From: Bremia lactucae
Lineage: Eukaryota > Oomycota > Peronosporomycetes > Peronosporales > Peronosporaceae
Reading direction: 5' to 3'
Length of the DNA stretch: 51,175 nt
Assembly: GCF_004359215.1 (NCBI RefSeq)
Contig: NC_090611.1
Span: forward strand, 1,759,722-1,810,896
Position 1 is the first letter of the stretch. Every line of letters starts with the position of its first letter. The position numbers and the translations under genes are program-made. The notes under the pieces are model-generated. The model saw only the letters and a program-made list of their open reading frames with translations. It had not been told where the DNA came from and did not search any database. This document shows, piece by piece, positions 1-9,940 of this stretch.

Positions 1-279
1 ACGGTTATGGACGCCGACAGCGAGCGCATCTCTTGCACATACTCTTGCAGAGATCGCTTCGCCTGTCGTGCTCCAAAGAAGCGCGCCTAAAGCAATTCAC
101 TTCGTTGTTCGGCGGCTGGTACATGGCGCTAATCCTTTTCTTAAAGATCGCCCACGTAGGGAACGCCTTCCTGTCCACCATAAGCGCCGAGAAAGCCGAC
201 TCTGAGGCCTTACCGCGCAGATGCGACATGGCGTACGACACCATCCAGCTGTCGTCCTCGATGAGCTGGGCGACACCGC
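1..279 (-). pseudogene. gag fragment of family A Ty3/gypsy element
   Basis: Minus-strand reading gives the middle of a retrotransposon Gag (capsid). The residues include GKASESAFSALMVDRKAFPTW and YQPPNNEV, and the DNA is nearly identical to the gag at 21470-21745. It begins outside the window on the left. On the 5' side it stops where the family A LTR and a primer-binding-like stretch begin, so the start of gag has been deleted. It is a decayed copy with no function expected. Family assignment is certain from the match to the second copy in this window; the truncation point is approximate. Confidence 0.8.
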
Positions 280-295
280 ATTGAGTGCTATCAAG

Positions 296-849
296 TGTAG
301 GCGGGCTCGTCGTAATGCGGCCACGCTTTACTTAAGCACACACCCTAGCACAGCGAGGAAGCGGTTTGCACCTGCTTCTCTTGCGTGCAGTGAGGTAGTT
401 GTGGTGGGCGCGCAAGCGACCTCACCCAACACACTAAGAACTCTGGTGAAGTGACGTCACGGGAGCGGTAATCCGTCTCCTCGTGCGCACTTACCAAGTA
501 GGTAGTAATTTTCAGACTGATTTATATTTAATAGAATTAAATACAAATACCTATTTTTACCAATTAAAATATTATCTCTATAGATATCGTTTAATATGTA
601 TTACGAGCGTATCTTTCTTGATACCTCGCGTAACTGATGACGCTAGCCGTCATCATGGATGACGCTGGGCGTCATCCCTCCTAATGTGAATGCACCCATG
701 TGCATCACATCCACAAGGGTTGGTCACAAATGTGCACCACACCCGAGTGTTGGGTCTAATTACTATTATTTAGTAATTGACCATCACCTTAAGTACTAAA
801 TGTACTTAATGGGGACTGTGTAACATTAGGGCAACTTTTGCCCGTTACA
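296..849 (-). repeat. Family A LTR (5' LTR, minus orientation)
   Basis: About 554 bp that on the minus strand starts TGTAACGGGC and ends CCGCCTACA, so it has TG...CA termini. The same sequence recurs at 15701-16253, 22184-22711 and 49995-50543. There is no polypurine tract on the outer (right) side, and gag follows on the inner (left) side, so this copy is a 5' LTR. Two bases inside it, the minus strand reads TGATAGCAC (about 284-292), a possible decayed primer binding site. Confidence 0.85.
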
Positions 850-1214
850 CAAGAAGCAACAGAATCTGCAATCGTAAGGTCAAATAAATCGAATGCACAT
901 TGGCCCTCAAATGATACGTTAGCCAAGATGTTACAAAGCGATCAGAGCCGATGCTCGTTGTCCAGATATAAAATATGACTGCTTCGCGCCTCAGAAAGAT
1001 ATAGAGTAATACAACGAAGAGTCAAAATTCGATTCGATCGATGGCAATAATGGGGCGCTGATATCAAAGCGTGACGAAGGCGACAAGACCTTGAAGCAGG
1101 CTGTGCATGACCTAACGAAAGGTCGTGCACTACCAACTTCGTAATTTCGAAGAAAGAAGCAAACGAGTCGCTAATTGTCGATCAATATGTAGAAGAATAT
1201 ATCGTCAAGTCAAA
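850..1214. other. Flanking DNA without a recognisable gene
   Basis: Unique sequence between the family A LTR and the kinase stop codon. Only short chance reading frames are present. It should hold the 3' untranslated region of the kinase gene, which ends at 1215. No promoter, RNA gene or repeat was recognised. Confidence 0.5.
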
Positions 1215-3905
1215 TCATTTGGATTTGCGACCCTTTTCAATTGTTCGATGCTGAATTTGATTTAAGATCTGAAGCGACCGCCGCGATGCTCCAGCACCTC
1301 CCCCGGCAGACGGTGGCGTTTTCCTTTTTTTTGTAAGGAGCATCGGATGTGCAATCGGCGTGAGTGCTTGGGGCGCAGCATTGCGTTGGACGCCCACTGA
1401 GCGAGTCTTAAGCCAATTCACCGGTTTACTTAATCCCGGGACGATTACTTCCGCGACGTTCTTCGAACCAAGCAAACGCGATTTCGAACCCACAGAACGG
1501 TGGGGGTGGCCCGTGGGGGTATCACGTGCTGTTGCTCGAGAAGAACTGGATGTCAAAGCCTTGTAACGAGAGGTTTCGGCAATAGGGGACATAAATGTCG
1601 GATCAGGAATGCCTGTTGGCTTCAGCGGAAAAAGTCCGTTCTCAGACGATTTGAAATACTCCAGGTCATCCAAATGTTTATAAATCTCGCAAAATGTCGG
1701 ACGCACTCCCCACGCTGTACACCGCATAAAGAGAGCGTAATACGGGCCGAGGCGAGTCTCGGCAGCTTTAGGAATTTGAGTCACAGTCACGTCTTGCAAG
1801 AGCTTATGCAAGCTTCGTATCTCCATGTGCTCTTTTGGCACGATTTCGCCAACTAGTAGGCGATACAAAATCTCACGACCAAACGCTCCGACGTCGCAAT
1901 TTTTATGAAAACTGAATGAGCTGTCGAGAATTTTTGGTTCATCGGACGGAAGCTTAATGCGACCAAAGTCAGAGAGTTTGATATCTGGTTCCCAGCTCTT
2001 CTCGTAGCCTTCAGGAGGTGTACGCATCAAAATATTTCGACAAGCCAGGTCACCGTGTGCAACATTAATGTCGTCGTGAAGTGTCATCATAGGCAAGCAA
2101 ATTTTCTTCAACATTGCTTTGGTATCGTCAAACGACAGAGTATAGCGGCGATGTTTCGATCCCCCAGAGTTGACGCCGTATCGTCTTAAATAATCGCTCA
2201 GCTTGCAATCCATGACCTCTAACGCAATGCACGTATGCTCAATAGCATCGCAAAGACCAAGACACTGCAAGAATCCCTTCATATGACGCACCCGGCGCAA
2301 ATAGTGCAGTTCAAGCGCAGCGCGGTGCTTTGCTTCGTGCTCAGGAAGCCCTTCATGCGGCTTCGCACGCTTCAAAGCAATCTTTTGTCCGTTAATCACC
2401 GCTGCCGTCACCTTGCCGTCCGTCCCTTCACCGTAAACACCACCCGTATACTCAACATCTGCCTCGCAATTAAACAAACCCACGTCCCCAATAACGGACT
2501 TACTCGTGAATGCACGAGATGTCGTGTCCACGTGCGCAGCTCTTGCTGGGGTTTCAGTATAGGATACTGCGATGCTGCAGCTTTCTTGAGATAATGGTGC
2601 GAGCTTATCGACGTAGCAATCGGCTACATTATTTGATTCTTGAGACAACAATAGCTCATTCTGTGATTTCTTAGCAGCTCCGCCTTCTTCTCCTGCGCTG
2701 TTATGATCAACGTCTACATCGTTCGATTCATCGACCACAATACTCGCGTCCGTATTCGACTCGGCAAGCACAACGTACGGGTACGACTCATCCTTGATGT
2801 CATCTTGTCTTAGAGCATAGTCCAGATCTTCTGTCTGGCTCGTTGGAAAAGAGACTGATGCTGCAGTAAGTGGGCTTTGAAAAAATGGCCTTTGGGAAGG
2901 TGGACTTGTAAATGTCGTACTTTGGCTTGGGAAGCGCATTGCTCGTCGGGCCTGAGGACTCGTGAACGTCATTGGACGACGTACTTGAGGGCATGTATAG
3001 CTCATTGGACGGCACGCTTGAGCAGGCGAACATTGAGACGGAACTGGTGTTTGAAGTGTTGGTGCTTTAAGCCGTTGTTGCAACTTTTCGTTTGTTTTAA
3101 TGTTTTTCTCAAGTTTTTTTAATGCCAATGCTCGATTCTGGGGACGTGGTGCACGCTCTGGAGAGAAGGAAATCATGCGTTTTCTGGTCGATGCTGACGA
3201 GCTGCTTTGCGCAATTCCCCGTGCTACAGATTTTGTTGGCTTCATTGCTAAGATGACAGGAGGCGCACTCTTGTCGAGTGTCGGGTCTATTTCGGATCTC
3301 GGATGCATATTTTGTTCTATTGGTGAGTGCATCGAGCCAATACACGTAGACATGTCGGCTATTAACCCGCTTGTTGTTTTAACATTCGAGAAAGTGTCGC
3401 TTGTAAAGTCCTTTTCTAAACCCTGCCCTACTACATTCGTATCTGGGGTCACTAGCTCAGGTAAAATGCTTCTTTCTTCTGTCTCGACTTTAGACTCTAT
3501 CGCTTCCTGTTGCTGCTTTCCCATTGCTTCTTTCCTAATAACCACCTCTTCGTTAATCACACTAACTTTACCTGGAAACTTTCCTCCTATCTCTAGGTCA
3601 CGTGATAGAATCACCCTTTTATCTTTTTTTGATATCATCTCCGCTCGCTCCTGTATCGACATTTGCTCTGCTTCTATAGCCTCTTGAGCAGCCTTAACCT
3701 CGTTCAGATATTCGCGATTCTTCCTGCGCATGTATCGATCGTTGGCCCAGACGCCGTTGCTGAATTGTCGCGGCGGCTCCGGTGCAGCTGCAACCATTTC
3801 TTTATCGCTCTCGTACGAGCGCACACGCTGGGGCTGTATTAAATCGTCCTTCTTTTCCAGCTGCGCTACCGCGTGAGTGCGGCGGCGTAAGGTTTTGGGT
3901 GGCAT
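1215..3905 (-). CDS. Protein kinase with long disordered N-terminus (Tyr/TKL-like)
   Basis: An 896-residue frame without introns. Residues 1-480 are low-complexity and charged. They include a Glu/Lys helical stretch near 60-110 and imperfect repeats around 290-345 built on PQVRRPMTFTSPQ-like units. The C-terminal part is a protein kinase domain, roughly 490-765. It has a Gly-rich loop (GEGTDGKV), the ATP lysine in IALKRAK (about 512), a catalytic loop HGDLACRNIL (about 615) and DFG (about 645). HGD replaces the usual HRD, but the catalytic Asp and Asn are kept, so activity is plausible. ACRNIL resembles tyrosine or tyrosine-kinase-like loops, but substrate specificity cannot be read. The residue after the domain is a basic, Ser-rich tail ending GRKSK. 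No signal peptide or membrane segment is seen, so the protein is probably cytosolic or nuclear. It is the only large intact gene left of the retroelements. The start is the first Met of the frame; an upstream stop is close. Confidence 0.9.
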   Translation of the reverse strand: MPPKTLRRRTHAVAQLEKKDDLIQPQRVRSYESDKEMVAAAPEPPRQFSNGVWANDRYMRRKNREYLNEVKAAQEAIEAEQMSIQERAEMISKKDKRVILSRDLEIGGKFPGKVSVINEEVVIRKEAMGKQQQEAIESKVETEERSILPELVTPDTNVVGQGLEKDFTSDTFSNVKTTSGLIADMSTCIGSMHSPIEQNMHPRSEIDPTLDKSAPPVILAMKPTKSVARGIAQSSSSASTRKRMISFSPERAPRPQNRALALKKLEKNIKTNEKLQQRLKAPTLQTPVPSQCSPAQACRPMSYTCPQVRRPMTFTSPQARRAMRFPSQSTTFTSPPSQRPFFQSPLTAASVSFPTSQTEDLDYALRQDDIKDESYPYVVLAESNTDASIVVDESNDVDVDHNSAGEEGGAAKKSQNELLLSQESNNVADCYVDKLAPLSQESCSIAVSYTETPARAAHVDTTSRAFTSKSVIGDVGLFNCEADVEYTGGVYGEGTDGKVTAAVINGQKIALKRAKPHEGLPEHEAKHRAALELHYLRRVRHMKGFLQCLGLCDAIEHTCIALEVMDCKLSDYLRRYGVNSGGSKHRRYTLSFDDTKAMLKKICLPMMTLHDDINVAHGDLACRNILMRTPPEGYEKSWEPDIKLSDFGRIKLPSDEPKILDSSFSFHKNCDVGAFGREILYRLLVGEIVPKEHMEIRSLHKLLQDVTVTQIPKAAETRLGPYYALFMRCTAWGVRPTFCEIYKHLDDLEYFKSSENGLFPLKPTGIPDPTFMSPIAETSRYKALTSSSSRATARDTPTGHPHRSVGSKSRLLGSKNVAEVIVPGLSKPVNWLKTRSVGVQRNAAPQALTPIAHPMLLTKKRKTPPSAGGGAGASRRSLQILNQIQHRTIEKGRKSK

Positions 3906-4439
3906 CGCTGCAGAGGGTTTGCTGCTGACTTAAGAAATGCGTAATTTTTACATCGATCTTCAATAATACGTTTTGTAGAAATTATCATTCTGCTCGCGTT
4001 AATCACGCAACGACGTTTTTAATAGCGCATGTCTCGAACTTATCGGGAAGCAACAAACTAACTATTAAATTTATGTATGATTGCCATGCAGCGATTTGGT
4101 GCATCTTTTGTAGAAGAGTGTAATGTGTCTTCCCCACGATAGCATTTCGGTATTGCCCGAAACATCTGCTTCCTAAAAATTGCTCTCCAGTATGAAAAAT
4201 GTCAAATCTCTCTAGTCGGAACATCAATGATCGTGTTATATCCACTTGCTACATCAACAATAAGTAGCAAATATATAGCTCAAGCCAAGCGATGATGATG
4301 ATGATGATAAAGCAGTAAAACAGATCGTCTTATAGTAACTGACTCATGCGCAAAATTCTGAAATTCTCGCAGCCACTTGACGAGTGCCGATGGCGATCTT
4401 CTCATGATGATTTTTAGCTGGATGCCGTGGGATCGCTCT
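3906..4439. other. Intergenic region upstream of the kinase
   Basis: Upstream DNA of the kinase gene, which is read leftwards. A GCATTTCT sequence about 30 bases before the ATG on the minus strand weakly resembles an oomycete initiator. A short GAT microsatellite lies at about 4291-4308. The 80-codon minus frame at 4003-4245 has no recognisable features and is probably chance. The region ends at the family B LTR. Confidence 0.45.
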
Positions 4440-4910
4440 TGTAACGGGGTGTACCGTTACATAAGTAATATTTCGTATAAGAGGTATCATAAATATTATT
4501 TCCTATGAGAGGAAATGAAGAAAGAAGTGGAGATTATTATCTTTATTAATTATGACAAATAAATAGTTCCAATAATACCAAATTTGGTATCATTGATGCG
4601 ATAAGACATTAGCTCTATTGATTAATTAATTTAAGTCTAAATCAACCCCGCCAATTGTTTCAAGACACGATTGTGCAGTGCGCAAGGAGGCGTCATACTT
4701 ACAATCCTCCCTCGGATAACTTGAAGCATCTTTCCTATCAGTTATCAGAGGTTATGTGTTATCGGATTACAGTAAGTTATAAGTTAACGACCATAGAACG
4801 ACCACGGTGGACGTCGAAATCTATAAGTTTGCAAATTATAAGTTTTTAGGGGATAATTTATCCGAGGGACACCTGTCTTAAAATATAAATATAATAAGTT
4901 CAGTAATAGA
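4440..4910 (+). repeat. Family B LTR, 3'-truncated or diverged copy
   Basis: Begins TGTAACGGGGTGTACCGTTACA and aligns by eye to the intact LTR at 10895-11374 through the CAAGACACGATTGTGC block (about 4660-4680). After about 4700 it runs into diverged LTR-like DNA, including ACGACCACGGTGGACGTC (about 4799-4816), that recurs at 45242-45259. It stops where a second LTR start appears at 4911. Confidence 0.7.
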
Positions 4911-5044
4911 TGTAATGGGGTGTCCCGTTGCATAAGTATTATTTCCTAAAGGAGGAATAACAATAATTATTTCCTATCTACCTACACTATCAGTGTAAGG
5001 TTTAACTAGTACTTACCAGTACTAGTGAAAGGTGCCCCGTAACA
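4911..5044 (+). repeat. Family B 5' LTR with large internal deletion
   Basis: Starts with a diverged LTR head (GATGTAATGGGGTGTCCCG) and jumps after about 60 bases to the LTR tail, ending GTGCCCCGTAACA at 5044. Compared with the 480-bp LTR at 10895-11374, most of the interior is missing. The primer binding site and gag follow directly, so it acts as the element's inner 5' LTR edge. Confidence 0.65.
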
Positions 5045-5046
5045 CC

Positions 5047-5054
5047 TGGTAGCA
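5047..5054 (+). other. Primer binding site (initiator tRNA-Met type)
   Basis: TGGTAGCA starts two bases after the LTR end. Eukaryotic initiator tRNA-Met ends TGCTACCA, to which this is complementary. The same eight bases follow the family C LTR at 25219-25226, and TGGTAACA follows the family D LTR. The match does not extend beyond eight bases, so the tRNA identity is inferred. Confidence 0.55.
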
Positions 5055-5095
5055 ATTTGTAGTCCGTTCAACGGCCCACGCAAGTTCCATCCAAC

Positions 5096-6160
5096 ATGGA
5101 CATGTTGGATGAAGAAGGAGGGAGCTTCCAAGCCCCTGAAGAAGGTTTTCACGCAACGCGTGAGATGTTTCCTCATTTCAGTGACCTCGAATGGAGAGCG
5201 ATCGAACGAATGAGTTCGGTCGTAGGCAGGCCAGCCGTTGGCGCTATGCTGTACACTCTGGGCAGAGATGAACAGCATGCTGCCATAGCCGAGTTCATTC
5301 AACACGAACTCGACGGGACCCAAGAGAAAGTAACCTTGCCTTGCTTCACCAGCAAGGATCTTAACCTCGGAGGTGTTGAGAGATCAGGGTGCACAACAGA
5401 TGTAACTGTTGAGACAGCAGCATTTACATGCTGCTAATGGGCAACGCTTGCGCGTCGACCTGAAAGCTTGAAGATAGAAATATCTGAGTTTAAGGCAGTC
5501 GAAGGCGACTCCTTTTTGAGATGGCTCGTTGAGTTAGACAACGCCATAGAAGCTCGTCGTATCAGCGATGATGCGACGAAAGTGAAATTTGGCACGTCCA
5601 ACTTAGCCGGACGTGTCAAATCTTGGACCTTGGGGCTCAAGCTTCACGACCCATTAGTCTTTGGAAAGTGTGAGGTCAATAATAACTGGCTCAGCAAAAC
5701 GTTTGAACCGCCACGTGCTGAACTCAGGGTCAAGGTGAGCTCCTGGATTTAAAGCAGGGCAAGCGTGACATTCACGCTTATGCCCAACATACACGATACG
5801 TCGTCAGTTGTATATTTAGTCATCCAATAGATGAACCAACACAGGTAACTGTGTTTATTCAAGGTCTTGCAGACGGTCCTGTTAAGACCCACCTGTTCCA
5901 GCTAGAATTAGAGTCTCTACACCAAACGATCTCGTTAGCGGAACAGGAGGGCTTTAGTATTCAACAGGCTTTTGTCCACTCTGGTGCTTATCGTCCACGA
6001 GACGACAAGAAAACGGAGGTCCAGAACCCATGGATCTCTCGTATGTAAAGAGCAAGAAACGTCGCTCTTCAAGTTTCAAACGATTACAAGATTGTAATCG
6101 TTTTCAAAAAATGGGCCTTAACGCATATGAGTGTAGTGCCCCACGGCCAGTGCCTAAAAA
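5096..6160 (+). pseudogene. gag of family B element (broken)
   Basis: Pieces of Gag in several frames. An N-terminal part at 5096-5340 carries WRAIERMSSVVG and AAIAEFIQHELDG and is related to the family D gag at 39065-39328. A capsid part at 5468-5752 carries FLRWLVELDNAIEARRI, and a third piece sits at 5851-6048. At about 6080-6130 the frame reads CNRFQKMGLNAYEC. This is a CCHC zinc knuckle in which the second Cys is now Phe and the His is now Leu. Several stops and frameshifts separate the pieces, so no full Gag can be made. Confidence 0.8.
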
Positions 6161-6262
6161 CACCGAGCGAAAAGACTGACCTCTCGCTAGGAACAGCGAA
6201 GGACGCGGATCCGACGCTGTTGCGAAATCGCAACGGCGAGGCGGATCTTATAAAAACGGCCG

Positions 6263-6700
6263 GTGTCAGTAGGTGCGGAGCGCCCTACTGATCCAACAAC
6301 GTCAAAAGAATTTGCAGGCATTTTGATGCAAGTTGTTCTTCACACACAAACATTGTGTGTAACTGCCCCAGGCGATGGGGTTAATCTCATCACTCTGAAA
6401 ATAAAAGTGTCAAATAAGTTGTCACTTAAGTCCCTAGTCGATTGTGGGGCGTCGAATAATTTGATTAGACGCCAATCGCTTGAAGATCGGAGACTCAATT
6501 TTTTTAGCGCGATATCTCTAACGAGGATGACAGTGCGCCATCTGTATTCGCAAAAGAAACGTGTAGTTGGTATCCAATACACGTAAAATGGTAAACAGTA
6601 CGATGATGATTTTATCGTACTAGATTTGATTGACATATTTGATGTCATCCTTGGATTCAGTCTATAAGAGACAGTGCGAAAGTCCTAGAAGAACTGGAGA
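6263..6700 (+). pseudogene. Aspartic protease region of family B element
   Basis: The frame at 6263-6586 contains SLVDCGASNNLIRRQSL, the retroviral-type aspartic protease active-site region with DCGAS in place of D[ST]GA. It is followed by MTVRHLYSQKKRVVGIQYT, and in another frame (about 6610-6660) by a remnant of the hydrophobic DLIDIFDVILGF strand. The same domain occurs in family D at 37715-38083 with DYGASNNFIRRQSL. Frameshift and stops make it inactive. Confidence 0.75.
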
Positions 6701-7099
6701 GTCGATCGTAGAGGATCTTGCTGTGGTAGCGCAACCACAGCTAGATGCAGTTGGGGAGGATACTCCCCAAAACATTTCTGTGGGAAAAAGTTCCCGGAAA
6801 CCTGTGGTCAAAGTTCAGAGGTAGCTTTGGAATTAAGTTCCAAAGAAGAAACTGAGACAATCAATGTATTAGTAAACACTGGATCAAGTGTCGGTGCTTA
6901 TACACTTGATCTATTAGCGCCTCCGAAGAAACTTCGGAGATAATTCAATTGCCAACGCTAGAACCGAGACGGTTCTTGCGTGACCTGCGTAGTGGCAAAG
7001 TCAAGCAGACCTGCGTACTTGTCACAGATGACAACTACGTGGCCGATATTCGGTCAACAATAGTAGTTCCTGAGAACGAACGGGTTCTCAGCAGCTCGT

Positions 7100-8035
7100 C
7101 AATGGACGGAAATATTCTCGATTAGAAGACTTGAATTGAACTTTTTACGTCCTAATTCTGGGAGTCATCAAAGACAAATCCTTTTTCTAACGATTAAAAG
7201 GAATTTAAGGATATCTTCCCTGAATCAGTACCGTGCAAGTTGCCTAAGGTTAAAGGCACTTGACACGAAATCGATCTAATCCCAGGTTCGAAATACTGTG
7301 TCATGAAGCAATGGTCATTGCCTCGTGAACAAGTAATAGCGATCGACAAATTCTTTGCCAAACGCTTAGCAGCGGGCTATGTGGGAAAATAGCTTCCCCA
7401 CATGGCTCTCCGACCTTCTATGTGCGTAAAGCAACATGAGGATGGCCGATAGTGCATGCATTCAATAAACTGAACGCTGCAACAGTTCCGGCTCAAACGC
7501 CGAAACCACGAAAAGACGTAATCATTGATAATATGTCAAAGAGTACTATCTTTTCGTCAATGGGGCTGATGGATTCTATTAGATCCTTATGCGTAAACAG
7601 GATATTCCGTCCACAGCAGTAACCCAAGCGGTATGCTTTGGGAGTGGCTAGCCATGCCACAGGGACTTAGTAATGCCCCTGCGACATTTACAGATGTGTA
7701 ACTAATCTGTTGAGGTCGGTGCGGGATTTTGCACCGAGCTATTTTGATGACGTCTTCGTTCATAGCAGAGCCATGAACGGAAAGTCGGATGTTGAAGAAC
7801 ATCCGACCCACTTGCGCCGAAAGTTTCTTACGCTTCTGCGAAAGCACAAGTTGTATGCAAATCTCAAGAAGTGAATTTTCGCTACAAGCGAAATACCGCT
7901 TCTTGGGAACGCCCGGATCCAGAAAAGATCAAGCAATTACCGATCGGCCTGTACCAGTCGATGTAAAGGGACTAAGAAAGTTTCTCAATTTAGCGGCGTA
8001 CCTGTACAAGTACTAACGCAACTATGCAAAATGAC
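7100..8035 (+). pseudogene. Reverse transcriptase region of family B element
   Basis: Broken frames encode the gypsy reverse transcriptase. At about 7200-7330 the reading resembles DIFPESVPCKLPK and PGSKYCVMKQWSLPREQV. At 7410-7520 it covers the template-binding FYVRKAT and HAFNKLNAATVPAQTPKPRKD region. At about 7735-7760 YFDDVFVHS holds the catalytic Asp pair (Y-F-D-D). Through 8035 come the thumb and LRKFLNLAAYL connection residues. Many stops and indels are present. Before it, 6700-7100 is a protease-RT spacer with only short frames. Confidence 0.8.
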
Positions 8036-8700
8036 AATACATATTTTTCTTTGTTTTCACTAAAAAAGGTTTTCTTGAAGAAAATGTAAAGTGGTCATGG
8101 AACGCTGATTGTCAGCGTTCCGTCGAGGGTATTAAGAAAAGCTTGATGCAATTACCAATACTGGCGATTTCTATTTAAGACCGACCTTTTCATGTGGTAT
8201 GTGGCGCATGCGATTTTGCAATCGGCTGTGCGTTAATGCAATATGACACAGATGGCGCATAGCGCGCCGTCTGTTATTAATCGCGTCAGCTTTAACCAGC
8301 TCAACGCAACCATCCAGTGCATGATAAGGAACTCCTTGCCATGAGATACGCACTGCCTAAGTTTTTAAGGGTCTATGTCTTGGGAGATAGACCGCTCATT
8401 GAATATACGGACCATGCGTCTTTACGCACGGCCGTAAACAGTCCACACCTCTCGCAAAGAATGCCGAGGTGGTTGTCTTTCTTCGCGGAGTATAACATCT
8501 CCGAGGTTATAAACCAGGACGTCTAAACGTAGTCGCTGATGCCCTTTCGCGCCGGCCCCATTTAGGGCGGGACCGCCCAGAACAACAGTGAGGATTAGCC
8601 CATTGTTGCAACAATAGTTGTCCCGTCGTCGACATTACTTGACAACGTTAAAGAGCTTATCAAGAAGATGAGGCTTTTAAAGGGTTGATAGGCTACCTTA
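8036..8700 (+). pseudogene. RNase H region of family B element
   Basis: Fragments of the gypsy RNase H follow the RT. The clearest part, 8317-8526, reads HDKELLAMRYALPKFLRVY, then DRPLIEYTDHASLRTAVNSP and RMPRWLSFFAEYN. YTDHASL carries one catalytic Asp. The following DALSRRP-type end is visible near 8535-8565 in another frame. Stops interrupt it. Confidence 0.8.
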
Positions 8701-8775
8701 CAATTTTATCACAACAATTCATGAAATAATTGTCGAAATAGTATCGATCCATAACAGATCGATATACAACACGCA

Positions 8776-9560
8776 ATGGGTTTACTGGATTACACAGCCA
8801 TTGCTGGCGACATACCTCATATCGTCATCCCTACCCATAATAATTTGCGATTACGCATCATGTATGAGTACCACATTGCGCCAATAAGTGGTCATCGTGG
8901 ACGTGAGAAGACTTATCTCACGATAAGTCGCGACTTCTACTGGCCACGCCAGTATGAGTTTGTCCGCAAGTACATACGTGCTTGCAAAGTTTGTCAACGG
9001 GTGAAGCCCAGTGCTTCATCTCGTGCTCCGTTTCAACCCCTGCCTGTTCCGGCAGAGTGTTGGTAGTCCCTATCTATGGACTTTGTCTTCGGATTTCCGG
9101 AAGAAGGTCACAAGAATAATGGTATTCTTGTTTTTGTTGATCGTTTCAGCAAGATGGTCCATCTTGCTGCAGTCCCAATGTCGATCAGCCGAAGGTGTCC
9201 TTGTCTCGCTGGTGACACGATATTTCGGCTCCATAGGTTACCCCGTGAATTGATCTCAAATGGAGAGCTTAGATTCACGGCGGAGGTTTGGCAATCTGTT
9301 TCAAATCACTTGGAACACAGTCGAAAATATTAACTTCTGACCATCCTGAACAGATGGTCAGTCTGGACGTGGAAATCGTATCCTCCAAGAGGTACTTCGC
9401 GGATAAGTCCACTCTTTTACGAGTTGGAGCGAGTTCTTGCCGATGGTAAAATTTGCCATCAACAATTCAGTGCGTGCTTGTACAAAGCAAAATGATTTTT
9501 CGTGAATGGCTTACGCTATCCACGTATACCCACCTTGTTTGGGAGTGAGTCTTATTCAAG
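8776..9560 (+). pseudogene. Integrase region of family B element
   Basis: The frame at 8776-9066 has the N-terminal zinc-binding part (GHRGREKT, then ACKVCQRVKPS). A stop follows at AECW. The next frame, 9076-9333, holds the catalytic core start MDFVFGFPEEG, FVDRFSKMVHLAAVP and LPRELISNGELRFTAEVW. In this line the second catalytic Asp region is altered (SNGEL where SDRDP is usual). After 9333 the core continues in fragments to about 9560 (SVRACTKQ, FFVNGLRYP). Inactive. Confidence 0.8.
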
Positions 9561-9639
9561 GGGATAGGGACTCTCTTGAGCAAAGAACTTTCTAGCTCTT
9601 TCCTCATCACGCATTGATCCTGCCGCTAATGCGAAGGAG

Positions 9640-9940
9640 ACCAGTGTTGATGAAATTAACATTGAAGTGGGCAAACTCAGCAATGTCTGCCACAGCCTGA
9701 TGGTTCCGAGCTAAAGCATGATTGTCTTCGAACAGAGTCTAATTCTCACGAACCAAACGATCCACTACATCTTTCAAGGATGAGATCTTTTGAGCAGCTG
9801 TTACCAGCTCGTTTTGAAGGGACTAATGCGTCCTTGCGTTCGCCAGTTGATCAGTCGCAACTTGTGCACAATCTTTCAATTGGTCACGAGAGACATTATC
9901 GACCGTCACCGCTAACTAGGGGTGACGGGATCGCTCGTGA
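9640..9940 (-). pseudogene. Antisense coiled-coil frame in 3' region of family B
   Basis: Read on the minus strand, opposite to the element's genes, one frame is open apart from two TAG codons (at 9757-9759 and about 9823-9825). It encodes a heptad-like helix: RDQLKDCAQVATDQLAN, SLQNELVTAAQKISSLKDVV, then TLFEDNHALARNHQAVADI. The LxxENxxLxxxxxxLARxH pattern resembles the antisense coiled coil at 34983-35408 in family D (HENLHTQHESLARDHKNLL). It sits just after the integrase, the same place as in D. Both stops could come from CAG by one transition. This is a decayed accessory frame; its function is unknown. Confidence 0.5.

Noticed and set aside
2235..2594. Plus-strand frame over the kinase domain
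   Set aside because: Antisense to the ATP-binding part of the kinase, where the minus strand has clear catalytic residues.
3100..3687. 195-codon plus-strand frame over the kinase N-terminus
   Set aside because: Shadow of the kinase gene's disordered region. The kinase strand has a continuous 896-codon frame with conserved motifs.
4291..4308. GAT microsatellite as a functional repeat or CRISPR-like array
   Set aside because: About six units of three bases in intergenic DNA, ordinary simple repeat with no spacers.
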